A stretch of DNA of 52,858 bases from positions 1 to 52,858 of the forward strand of contig NZ_AKIY01000292.1 of NCBI RefSeq assembly GCF_000282615.1, in the 5' to 3' direction. The number at the start of each line of letters is the position of its first letter. Within the stretch, counting starts at the first letter, position 1. Of this stretch, positions 1 through 8,300 are shown in pieces. The notes below the pieces were generated by a model. The model was not told the DNA's origin, did no database searches, and worked only from the letters and a program-made list of their open reading frames with translations. The position numbers were made by a program, and so were the translations under genes. Origin of the DNA: Bradyrhizobium sp. YR681 (lineage in GTDB: Bacteria > Pseudomonadota > Alphaproteobacteria > Rhizobiales > Xanthobacteraceae).

Positions 1-2
1 GG

Positions 3-923
3 CCGACCGGCAGCCGCGTCCTCGTCTACGACGTCGACGACCGCGGCTTCCCCAAGCCCGCTTCCGCACCGGTGCGCTACCACGTCAGTTGCGCGGCCGA
101 CCCGACCCACAGCTTTCAGACCGACGCCGGCGAGGTCGCCGCCGCGCCGTTCGAGGAGTTGATCGCCGGCTGGCACCGCGTCAACGGCGCGCGGCCGCAA
201 GGTGCGCCGGTCGGCATGACGGTCGCGGAAGACGGCGCGATCTGGCTGGTCGAGGACAAGAACCAGACGGTGATCCGGATCGATCGCGCCACGGGCGATG
301 CGCCACAGCCGCTGCCCTGCGACACGCGCAGCCAGGCGATGATCGACCAGCTTGCGGTATTCGTTGCGCGAGACGCGCAGAACGCCATTCGTCTCACCAC
401 GCTGCGCAAGGGTCTCGTCGAGAAGCATTGCGTGGGCTGCCATTCCGATTTCGGCCTGAAGGCGGGACAATCGGACGCCGAGAAGGACAAGACGGTGCTC
501 CGCTTCATGCTGGCGCAGGACGGCTGGATCTATCCCGGCGATCCTGATTCCGGCAGGCTGCGCACCCGCCTGCGCGGTCTCGGCGCCGAGAAGCTGATGC
601 CGCCGGGCGGCGAAAGCCTGCCCAGGACCGAGCCCGGCTACACGCGCCTGCTCGACACGGCGGACCTACTCGTTGCCAGGATGGTTCCGGGCATTCGGAT
701 GCGGATCAAGTCCGGTCCGCCGCAACGCAAGTTCTTTGGCAGAACCAACAGGGAATGCGGCGAAATACCGGCCGCCAAGGTCGTTGTCGTGACACAAAGG
801 AGCGCTGTAGACAGGCCCGGCTTCAGCCGATTCTTCCGGCCGGCCGATCCCTATCTGAATGGCGAGTGCAGCGACGACGATGGCTATTACATCCGGCAGG
901 AATTTCTGGTGCCTGTGCAGTAG
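3..923 (+). CDS. PQQ-dependent sugar dehydrogenase-like protein with C-terminal cytochrome c, 5'-partial
   Basis: The reading frame is open from the left edge (base 3), so the gene begins outside the window; the GTG at 72 is internal. The visible part starts with the last blades of a beta-propeller of the glucose/sorbosone dehydrogenase type (QGAPVGMTVAEDGAIWLVED), followed by a class I cytochrome c domain with a CVGCH haem motif coded near base 430 and a likely axial methionine in KLMPPGG near base 595. The family oxidises sugars or alcohols in the periplasm and passes electrons through the fused haem to the respiratory chain. The C-terminus has an extra cysteine-containing tail (NRECGE, NGECSDDD). 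The next gene overlaps or abuts it and encodes a gluconolactonase-like propeller, consistent with sugar oxidation followed by lactone opening. Family fairly sure; exact substrate unknown. Confidence 0.75.
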   Translation, partial: PTGSRVLVYDVDDRGFPKPASAPVRYHVSCAADPTHSFQTDAGEVAAAPFEELIAGWHRVNGARPQGAPVGMTVAEDGAIWLVEDKNQTVIRIDRATGDAPQPLPCDTRSQAMIDQLAVFVARDAQNAIRLTTLRKGLVEKHCVGCHSDFGLKAGQSDAEKDKTVLRFMLAQDGWIYPGDPDSGRLRTRLRGLGAEKLMPPGGESLPRTEPGYTRLLDTADLLVARMVPGIRMRIKSGPPQRKFFGRTNRECGEIPAAKVVVVTQRSAVDRPGFSRFFRPADPYLNGECSDDDGYYIRQEFLVPVQ

Positions 924-1818
924 CATCTTGCTCATCGCGACGCCGCTTGTCGCTGCCGACACAAAGTTGTTCGACAGCGTGCAGGTGACACCCGGCAGTG
1001 AATATACCTTCGGCATCGAAGGGCCCGCCGCCGATCTCGATGGCAATCTGTTCGTCGTCAATCTCGGCAAGCCCGGCACCATCGGCAGACTGCCTGCGGG
1101 CGGTGTGGCGTCGGAGCTGTTCACGGCACTCCCCGAAGGCAGCGTCGGCAACGCCATCCGTTTCGATCGCAGCGGCACGATGTTCATCGCCGACTACAAG
1201 AAGCACAACATCTTCGCGATCCCGAAGGGCGCGGCCGAGCCCGCCGTCTGGTTTCACTCCGACGAGATGAACCAGCCCAACGACATCACAGTCGCCCGCG
1301 ACGGCACCATCTATGCGAGCGATCCGAACTGGAAGGGGCGGGAAGGCCATATCTGGCGCATCGCGAAAGCGGCGGATGGATCGGTGCAAGGGCAGGTGAT
1401 GCCGGCGCCGCGCGCGATGGGCACCACCAACGGCATCGATCTCAGTCCCGACGGCAAGACGCTCTATGTCGGGGAATCCAGCAGCGGCCAGATCTGGTCC
1501 TATGCGATCAATGGCAACGAGCTCACCGGCGCAAAACTGGTCAAGGCGTTTCAGCCGGACACCGTCGACGGCTTGCGCACTGACGTCAGCGGTCGCCTCT
1601 ATGTCGCGCGCATCCTCAAGGGCACGATCGCGCTGATGAAGCCGAACGGCGCGGTCGAGCGCGAGATCCCGCTGAAGGGCAAGGAGCCGACCAATCTCGC
1701 CTTCGGCGGCAGCGACGGCAAGACCGTCTTCGTCACCCAGCGTCAGGGCGGCTTCATCGAGTCCTTCCGCACCGACCAGCAGGGCCGCGAGCATTGTCTT
1801 CAGCGCGGTCGCTGCTGA
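880..1818 (+). CDS. SMP-30/gluconolactonase/LRE-family secreted beta-propeller
   Basis: This 312-residue protein begins with a typical signal peptide (MAITSGRNFWCLCSSILLIA... ending VAA). I chose the ATG at 880 rather than the in-frame ATG at 859 because it gives a compact signal peptide and a shorter overlap (44 bp) with the upstream gene. The mature part shows the repeated strands of a six-bladed gluconolactonase-type propeller, with motifs such as FGIEGPAADLDGNLFVV, QPNDITVARDGTIYASDP and TNGIDLSPDGKTLYVGES, which carry the usual Glu, Asn and Asp metal-ligand positions. Family members hydrolyse sugar lactones or related esters. The overlap with the upstream dehydrogenase gene suggests co-translation, so it may open the lactone that enzyme makes; that link is inference. 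Confidence 0.8.
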   Translation: MAITSGRNFWCLCSSILLIATPLVAADTKLFDSVQVTPGSEYTFGIEGPAADLDGNLFVVNLGKPGTIGRLPAGGVASELFTALPEGSVGNAIRFDRSGTMFIADYKKHNIFAIPKGAAEPAVWFHSDEMNQPNDITVARDGTIYASDPNWKGREGHIWRIAKAADGSVQGQVMPAPRAMGTTNGIDLSPDGKTLYVGESSSGQIWSYAINGNELTGAKLVKAFQPDTVDGLRTDVSGRLYVARILKGTIALMKPNGAVEREIPLKGKEPTNLAFGGSDGKTVFVTQRQGGFIESFRTDQQGREHCLQRGRC

Positions 1819-2003
1819 GCATCGAGGCGATCTGCTTACGGCGCAGAGCGGCGCGACAGGGACGGCATTCTTCTTGCTTGCGTCCGGTCGTCGCAGGGAT
1901 TTAGACATCTGTGGCACCAGAGCGTTTTCGAGCGACGTGGACACCGGTTCGCGTCAAGAAAACCCGTCAAAATAAGAGCCCCAAGCGACCACGGAGTGTT
2001 TGA

Positions 2004-3029
2004 GTGAAAGCCGTCCATACCGAACTGCACCGCAGCCACGATCCGCAATTCTTCCTGGTTCGCGGTGTCGTCAAGCGCACCACCGAGCAGCCCGAGCGCG
2101 CCGACCGCCTGCTCAAGGGCCTCAAGGACGGCAAGCATCAGCTGGTCGAGCCGACCACATTCGGGCAGGGGCCGCGCGCACGTATCCACAGCCCTGAATA
2201 TCTGTCATTCCTCAGCGAAGCCTGGGACGCCTGGACCGCACTCGGCGATTCCGGTCCGGAGATGATCGGCAACATCCATCCGGTGCGTCATGCGGCGACC
2301 TATCCGACCCACATCGTCGGCAAGCTCGGCTGGCACACCGCCGACACCGCAGCACCGATCGGTCCCGGCACCTGGGCCGCGGCCTGCGCGGCAACCGATG
2401 TCGCGACCACGGCGGCGCAGATGGTGATGGACGGCGAGGACGCGGTCTACGCGCTCTGCCGTCCGCCCGGCCACCACGCCTATCGCGACATGGCCGGCGG
2501 CTTCTGCTTCCTGAACAACAGCGCGATCGCCGCCGCACATCTGCGGCTCAAGCACGAGCGTGTCGTGATCCTCGACGTCGACGTCCATCACGGCAACGGC
2601 ACGCAGGGCATCTTCTACGCGCGGCCCGACGTCTACACGGTGTCGATCCACGCCGATCCCGTCGCGTATTATCCCTACGTGTGGGGCTATGCCCATGAGC
2701 GTGGCGAAGGTCCGGGTCTGGGCGCCAATCTCAATATTCCCCTCGCCATCGGCACCGGCGATGACGGTTACATCCAGGCCATGGACGTCGCGCGCAAGGC
2801 GATCGAGTCCTTTGCGCCCGGTGCCCTCGTCATCGCGCTCGGCCTCGATGCCTCCGAGCACGATCCGCTCAAGGGTCTGGCCGTCACCACGCCCGGCTTC
2901 CGCCGTATCGGCCAGGCCATCGCGAAGCTGGGCCTGCCGACCGTGTTCGTGCAGGAGGGCGGCTATCTCTCGGATATCCTCGGCGCGAACCTGACCTCTG
3001 TGCTGGCCGGATTTGAAGAGGCACGGTGA
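2004..3029 (+). CDS. Histone deacetylase/acetylpolyamine amidohydrolase family hydrolase
   Basis: This 341-residue protein has the arginase/deacetylase fold signatures: the active-site histidine pair in RPPGHHA, followed by GGFCFLNNSAIAA; zinc ligands in VDVHHGNGTQ; the third ligand in GLDASEHDP; and the glycine-rich EGGY loop near the C-terminus. Bacterial members remove acetyl groups from polyamines, acetoin-related molecules or proteins with a zinc-activated water. The GTG start at 2004 is preceded by CGGAG at 1992-1996 with 7-nt spacing. The gene stands alone: 185 bp separate it from the upstream gene and the next gene is convergent. Substrate cannot be told from sequence; acetylpolyamine is the most common for bacterial proteins of this size. 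Confidence 0.88.
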   Translation: MKAVHTELHRSHDPQFFLVRGVVKRTTEQPERADRLLKGLKDGKHQLVEPTTFGQGPRARIHSPEYLSFLSEAWDAWTALGDSGPEMIGNIHPVRHAATYPTHIVGKLGWHTADTAAPIGPGTWAAACAATDVATTAAQMVMDGEDAVYALCRPPGHHAYRDMAGGFCFLNNSAIAAAHLRLKHERVVILDVDVHHGNGTQGIFYARPDVYTVSIHADPVAYYPYVWGYAHERGEGPGLGANLNIPLAIGTGDDGYIQAMDVARKAIESFAPGALVIALGLDASEHDPLKGLAVTTPGFRRIGQAIAKLGLPTVFVQEGGYLSDILGANLTSVLAGFEEAR

Positions 3030-3035
3030 TTTCTT

Positions 3036-3094
3036 CGCCTCTCCCCGTGCCTGCCCCGCCGAAGCCTCGGCGAAGGCGGATGCGGGGAGAGGCG
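3036..3094. terminator. Inverted repeat between convergent genes, probable bidirectional terminator
   Basis: A perfect 12-nt inverted repeat (CGCCTCTCCCCG at 3036-3047 and its complement at 3083-3094) encloses a second small stem (GCCGAAGCCTCGGC). It lies in the 69-bp gap between two convergent genes. It lacks a clear T-tract, so it may also be a dispersed palindromic repeat doing terminator duty. Confidence 0.5.
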
Positions 3095-3098
3095 GGAC

Positions 3099-4079
3099 TC
3101 AAAACATCCCACTCGCCGCGAGTGCCTTGCAGACATGCTGCATCTCTTCCTCGTCCGCGACCATGTCGAGCATAACAGTGGTCAGGCCCTTTGCCGCGAA
3201 CGCCTTCAGCTTTGCCCCGATCTCGGCGTAGCTGCCGACGAGGTAGGGGCAATCGGCCTGGAAGGTCAGGAACGGCAATAGCCAGTAGCCGTTGTCCTGG
3301 AGCTCGCCGCTTTGTCCCTCATAGAGCCGCCGCTTCCACACGGAATCGCTGTTCTCCACGGTGAGCGCGAGAAGCTCGCGATCATCGGCATTGTCGCGGA
3401 AGCGCGCCTTGGCCGCCTGCCGCGCCTCCTCTCGGCTCTCGCGCGCGAAGATGCCGAAATTCATACCTGATACATCGAGGCCGCAATCGAGATCGGGCGG
3501 CAGCATCTGCATCTTGATGCAGCCGGTTTCCTTCGCCACGCGCTGCGCGGCTTCCGATTGGCCGGCGATGAGAAATTCCGGCATCAGCTCGGCCGGCAGG
3601 CGCGGACGCAGTTGCAGATTGCTCGCGCTATAGAACCGGCCCTCGAAACTCACCGGCCGCGGGCTCGAGAGCAATTGCCGCATCAGCGCCACGAACTCGC
3701 CGAGCCGGACATAGCGGTCGCCATGCGACTGCTCGTCGCCCAGCCCCTGCAAATCGCTGACCGCGGTCCCCGTAATCATGTTGAGATAGACCTTGCGGCC
3801 GTAAAGCTGCGCCAGGGACGAGACGAATTTCGCCGCCGTGAACGGGTGCATGTAGACCGGATTGACGGCGATCAGCGGCGAGGATCGCGTCGTCTCCGCC
3901 ACGACGTGCTGGGCCATGGCCCAGGGCTCGACAAACACGTCATTGCCTTCGAACAGCAAGATGCCTTCGAAGCCGTTGCGGTCGGCGAACTGCGCCACCC
4001 GCATCAGTTCGCCGACATATTTTTTGGGATCGCGGTTGCGCGAGATCGCGGGAAAGACGCGAAGCCGCGAGGTCGTCAT
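3099..4079 (-). CDS. LLM-class (luciferase-like) flavin-dependent monooxygenase
   Basis: This 326-residue protein is a luciferase-like TIM-barrel flavoenzyme most like the alkanesulfonate monooxygenase branch. Visible features include the N-terminal strand-helix with FADRNGFEGILLFEG, the core AVNPVYMHPFTAAKFVSSL, the family motif GRKVYLNMITG, and GRFYSASNLQLRPRLP. Such enzymes use reduced FMN and O2 to oxygenate a substrate and need a separate flavin reductase, which is not seen nearby. Its ATG overlaps the stop of the phosphopantetheinyl transferase gene (ATGA, 4076-4079), so the two are translationally coupled and likely belong with the upstream synthetase. An oxidative tailoring or precursor-forming role in that pathway is the natural reading, but it could also be an unrelated sulfonate-type oxygenase. 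Confidence 0.8.
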   Translation of the reverse strand: MTTSRLRVFPAISRNRDPKKYVGELMRVAQFADRNGFEGILLFEGNDVFVEPWAMAQHVVAETTRSSPLIAVNPVYMHPFTAAKFVSSLAQLYGRKVYLNMITGTAVSDLQGLGDEQSHGDRYVRLGEFVALMRQLLSSPRPVSFEGRFYSASNLQLRPRLPAELMPEFLIAGQSEAAQRVAKETGCIKMQMLPPDLDCGLDVSGMNFGIFARESREEARQAAKARFRDNADDRELLALTVENSDSVWKRRLYEGQSGELQDNGYWLLPFLTFQADCPYLVGSYAEIGAKLKAFAAKGLTTVMLDMVADEEEMQHVCKALAASGMF

Positions 4080-4807
4080 TCAGCCGCTTCCTGGAGCGGC
4101 CAGGCATTGCGGGTGATGGGAAGGCCGCCGGTCGCGCGGGAGCCGTCGGCGATCGCGAGGCGATGCGAGGGGGAGGGCGAGCAGAGCGAGAAGCGCCATC
4201 CCGACGGATCGTCGGCGATATCGGGCTTGAAGCTGATCTCGATGGCCTCCCGCGACACCTGCATCGCGAAGGCGTCGAGCGGCAGATTGAGCCCAAAACC
4301 CCTGGCCTTCAGATAGGCCTCCTTGAGCGTCCAATAGTCGAAAAAGCGCTCGATCGCCGCCGGCTCCGGCAGTTGGCGCAGCGTTTCGACCTCCTCCGGC
4401 GCAAAGAAGCGAAGCGCGGTGGAGAGCGGCGCAACCCGCCGCGACACGGTCTCGACATCGACGCCGACGGCCTCATGCCCCGATACGACGCAGGCGACGC
4501 AGCCGTCGGCATGCGACAGGCTGAAATGCAGTGCGGTCGAGCCCCTGGGCGACGCAACAAACGGCCGCCCATAGCGTCCGGCCGCGAAGGACCAGTCGGT
4601 GGGATCAACGTCAGGCGCGACCTGCGACAGCGCCAGGCGCAGCATGGCGTGCGCGAAAATATATTGCCGCCGGTGCCGCTCGAACATGAAGCGGTCGGCC
4701 CGGACCCGTTCGTCGACCGAAAGCAGGCGTCGGCACGCATCGGCCGCACCTGGCGCGTCTATGGTCGCGATCAGTCCGACAAACAGTTCAATTCTGTCGT
4801 CTGCCAT
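4076..4807 (-). CDS. Sfp-type 4'-phosphopantetheinyl transferase
   Basis: This 243-residue protein (ATG at 4807; an upstream in-frame TTG at 4810 is also possible) transfers phosphopantetheine from CoA to carrier-domain serines. The diagnostic motifs are present: FSLSHADGCVACVVS, the Mg-binding GVDVETVSR, and WTLKEAYLKARGFGL with the catalytic WxxKEA arrangement. Length fits the Sfp/HetI group rather than the short AcpS group. It lies downstream of the nonribosomal peptide synthetase on the same strand and overlaps the monooxygenase gene by 4 bp, so it most likely activates the two carrier domains of that synthetase (predicted at Ser570 and Ser1640). Confidence 0.9.
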   Translation of the reverse strand: MADDRIELFVGLIATIDAPGAADACRRLLSVDERVRADRFMFERHRRQYIFAHAMLRLALSQVAPDVDPTDWSFAAGRYGRPFVASPRGSTALHFSLSHADGCVACVVSGHEAVGVDVETVSRRVAPLSTALRFFAPEEVETLRQLPEPAAIERFFDYWTLKEAYLKARGFGLNLPLDAFAMQVSREAIEISFKPDIADDPSGWRFSLCSPSPSHRLAIADGSRATGGLPITRNAWPLQEAAE

Positions 4808-5026
4808 CAATCAGGCCCATGGCGTCAGGCGGAGGCAAAGTCCCCGCCCTGACGGAAGAATCAATTGAGCAAGAATCAACTGTGCGGACCGTTCCTAACG
4901 GTCCACCTCGGCGAATTCTTGTCGATTTGCAGGCCGGTTTACGGGCACAAGCTTGTGCGAGACCCCAACTCGCAGGCGAGCGGCCCGTTATCCGTAAGAT
5001 TTGTGCGGCGTCCCGGCCGACTAATC

Positions 5027-5194
5027 TTACTTTTTCTTCTTGGCTTTCTTCGATCCGCCCAGCACCGAAATGCTGGCGTCGACGTCCTTCAGCGCGGACT
5101 GAAGCTTCTTCTTCTCGGCGGCGAGCAGCTTTTGCAGGGCCTTACGGTCCTTGTCGCTCAACGAGGTGCCCTTGGTAAATTTGATGAAACCCAT
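5027..5194 (-). CDS. 55-residue lysine-rich small protein, function unknown
   Basis: The frame is open upstream, but the ATG at 5194 has a strong ribosome binding site (GGGGGAG, 4-5 nt away), giving a 55-residue product starting MGFIKFTKGTSLSDKDRKAL. The middle is predicted to be a charged helix (KALQKLLAAEKKKLQSALKD) and the C-terminus is a lysine-rich tail ending KKAKKKK. No signal peptide or membrane segment is seen. It lies between the synthetase and the phosphopantetheinyl transferase on the same strand. The basic tail would fit nucleic-acid or membrane-surface binding, but I do not recognise the family. It is not an MbtH-like protein. Confidence 0.65.
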   Translation of the reverse strand: MGFIKFTKGTSLSDKDRKALQKLLAAEKKKLQSALKDVDASISVLGGSKKAKKKK

Positions 5195-5266
5195 AACACT
5201 CCCCCGGTTGAAAATAATCGTCCAAATCAAAACGCGGGAATAATCTTGCGCGCTGGCGCCAAATAA

Positions 5267-5338
5267 TCAAGATGCAACTTGCTCATTCACAGCTTTGACG
5301 AGTGAATACATGTTCGCCCGTGCCGGATAGCCGGTCAT
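5267..5338 (-). CDS. Possible 23-residue ORF translationally coupled to the synthetase stop codon
   Basis: An ATG at 5338-5336 overlaps the synthetase TGA (5337-5335) in the ATGA arrangement and opens a 23-codon frame, MTGYPARANMYSLVKAVNEQVAS, ending at 5267. The coupling geometry is the same as for other genes in this window, but the product is very short, has no cysteine or recognisable motif, and could be chance. It may also be the eroded start of a former gene. Confidence 0.25.
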   Translation of the reverse strand: MTGYPARANMYSLVKAVNEQVAS

Positions 5339-8300
5339 GCCGCCTTGCGAACGAGCAAGCGGCCGAGCGGCGTGTGGGGTTGGGTGACGGCCGCCCCCAG
5401 CAGTGCGACGAGATCCGCCATCCACGCGCCGACCGTATCGCCGTCGAGCAGATCGCCCTTGTAATTGCATGAGCCGGTGATTCCGGTCGGGCGCTCCTTG
5501 AGCATCAGAGACAGCCAGGTCTGGTCGATCGGCAGCACCGGCTGCCCCTCGCGCGCGACATTGCCGATCGATTCCATCGTGATGTCAGGCAGATCGAGCG
5601 GTTGGCGCAGCGGGTTTTGCAGGGTGAAATAGACCTGGAGCAGCGCGGCCGGATCGATCCCCTCCTGCTCCAGATGGTCGGCCAGGATGTTGAACGGCAG
5701 TTCCTGCCGCGCATGCGCATCGAGCACGCTCTGGCGCACCCGGGCCAAAGCCTGCGCGAACGACAGATCGGGTGTGATTCGGGTGCGGACGATCACCGTG
5801 TTCTCGAACGGGCCGACGATCCGGTCGGTGTCTGGCTGGGCGCGATTGGCCATGGCGGTGGCGATCGACATGTCGCTCCGGCCGGTCCGCGCCAGCAGCA
5901 AGGCCTTCAGGCCGGTGAGCAGGCACATGAACAGCGTGCTGTTGTGCTGGCCGGCGAATGCCGTCAGCCTGCCGATCAGCTCGCGCTCGAGGCTGACGGG
6001 GTGATGCCCGGTGGATGCGCCCGGGCTTGCTTTGCCGTCGAAGATCGGGGCCGCGCCGCGCAGATTCCCGGTCCAGTCGGCGACCTGGCGGCGGGCGGTG
6101 TCGGTGCCGCACCACCAGCGTTGCCAGCGCGCGACGTCCGAAAAGGCCGGCGGCAATTTCGGCAGCGGTACGGACGGGCGTCCGGCCAGCGCCGCATAGC
6201 GGCTCGACAATTCCTCGAACAGCACGCCGATCGACCAGCCGTCGGCCACGGCGTGATGCAGCGTCAGCAGCAGCACGTGGTCGTCGGCATGGAGCCGCAG
6301 CAGCCGCGCCCGCAACAGCGGCGGCCGCGCCATGTCGAACGGGGTGTAGGTTTCCTGCTGGATCAGCAGATCGATCTTCCTGGATTCGAGGGCCCTGCGC
6401 CGCTTGTTGTTGTGCGGATGCCCGTCGCCGATGACCTCGACCGTGAGGACGGGTCCGAGCTCGCTGGGCGTGGCGACGCGGCTGACGGGCTCCTCGCCGT
6501 TCCAGCCGAACCCGGTCCGCAGCGATTCGTGGCGGCGCACGATGTCGCCGAATGCCTGCGCGAGGATGGCCGGATCGAGCGGGCCGTGGAGGTGGAAGGC
6601 AAAGGGCAGGTTGAACAGCGGCAGGCCCGGCAGGTTCTGCTCGATCCGCATCATCTGGTCCTGCGCGACCGAGAGCGTGGGTAGCCCGCTGTCGGCCAGG
6701 CGCGGTACGCTTGCGGCCGGCGTGCGCGGCTTCGCCGCGACGGCCTCGTCGACCCGCCGGGCGAGTTCCTCGATCGTCGGGGCCTCGAAGATGGTCTTGA
6801 TCGGCAGCGAGACGCCGAGCGCACGGGCGACGCGTGCCATCGCCTGGCCGGCCAGCAGCGAATGCCCGCCGAGATCGAAGAAATTGTCGGTGACGCCAAG
6901 GCTGTCGACCTTGAGCAGATCGATCCAGATGTCCGAGAGCACCTTTTCGGTGAAGTGCCGCGCCGGCACGGCCGCATCGGGCCCCGAGGCTTCCTGCTGT
7001 GCGGGCGCGAGCAGCGCGGACCGGTCGATCTTGCCATGGGCGTTGAGCGGCATCTGATCCAGGAACAGGAATGCGGACGGGATGGCATGGCCCGGCACCC
7101 GGCTCTTCAGAAACTCGCGCAGCTCGCTGGCGCTGCTCCGGCTGCCAGTCCTTGCGACGATATGGGCGATCAGCCTGACATCGCCGCCGGCCTCGCGGCG
7201 CGGCTCGACGATGCCGGCGCGCACCGCCGGATGGTCGGCCAGGGCGTTCTCGATTTCCTTGAGCTCGACGCGGTAGCCGCGGACCTTGACCTGGTGGTCG
7301 GCGCGGCCGAGGCATTCGATGGTGCCGTCGGCGCGGCGGCGGGCAAGGTCGCCGGTCCGGTACAGTCGTGCGCCTTCCTGGCGCGCGAACGGATCGGGGA
7401 TGAAGCGCTGCCGGCTCTGCGCGGGATCGTTGATATAGCCGCGTCCGACACCGGCGCCCGTGATGCAGAGCTCGCCGGTCACGCCGACCGGCAGCGGCTG
7501 GAGGTTTTGATCGAGCACATGGAGCTGGGTGTTGGGCAGCGCCGCTCCCACCGGGACGTTGGTCGTTGTCACCGCCGGCGCCCTGGTCAGCCGATGCAGG
7601 GAGACGTCGTCGGAGCATTCCGACGCGCCATAGGCGTTGATCAGCGGTACCTTGGGGCAGCAGGCGAACCAGCCGCGGCAGAGATCGACCGGCAGCGGCT
7701 CGCCGGTCGAGATCAGGAGCCGCAATTTGGCAAAGGCGCGCCGGACCTGCGCCTCGTCCATGCGATCCAGGATCACGCGCAGCAGCGACGGCACGATCTC
7801 CAGCACCGTGATGTCCTCGCGCTCGATCTCCTGCGCGAGCAGGATCGGGTCCTGCACGATCGCATTGCTGCAGATGTGAACGCGCGCGCCGACCATGGGT
7901 CCTGCGAGGAACTGCCAGACCGAGATGACGAAGCTCTGCGGCGCGGTCTGCGCGATGACGTCCCTGGCCGACAGTCCAAGCTCGGAAATCAGCGACGCCA
8001 GATGGTTCGATAGCCCGCGCTGCTCGATCATCACGCCCTTCGGCGCGCCGGAGGAGCCGGACGTGTAGACGAGATAGGCAAGGCTCGAGGCGGTGCGCCG
8101 CGCGATACGGGCCGGCTTGGTGGTCCCCAGCGCAATCATGTCGTCGAGCTCGGCGACATGGATACGCTCGACCAGGGGCTCGAGCAGCGCCGCGACCATG
8201 GGTGATTGCGCCCGCCCGGTCAGCAGCATGCGGGCGCAGCTGGATCCGAGGATCGTCGCAAGCCGCGCCGGCGGCTGGTCGGGGTCGAGGTTCAGGAAGG

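Noticed and set aside
3099..4079. Calling the monooxygenase a certain tailoring enzyme of the synthetase
   Set aside because: Coupling supports it, but the sequence is of the general alkanesulfonate-monooxygenase branch, so the link is kept as inference only.
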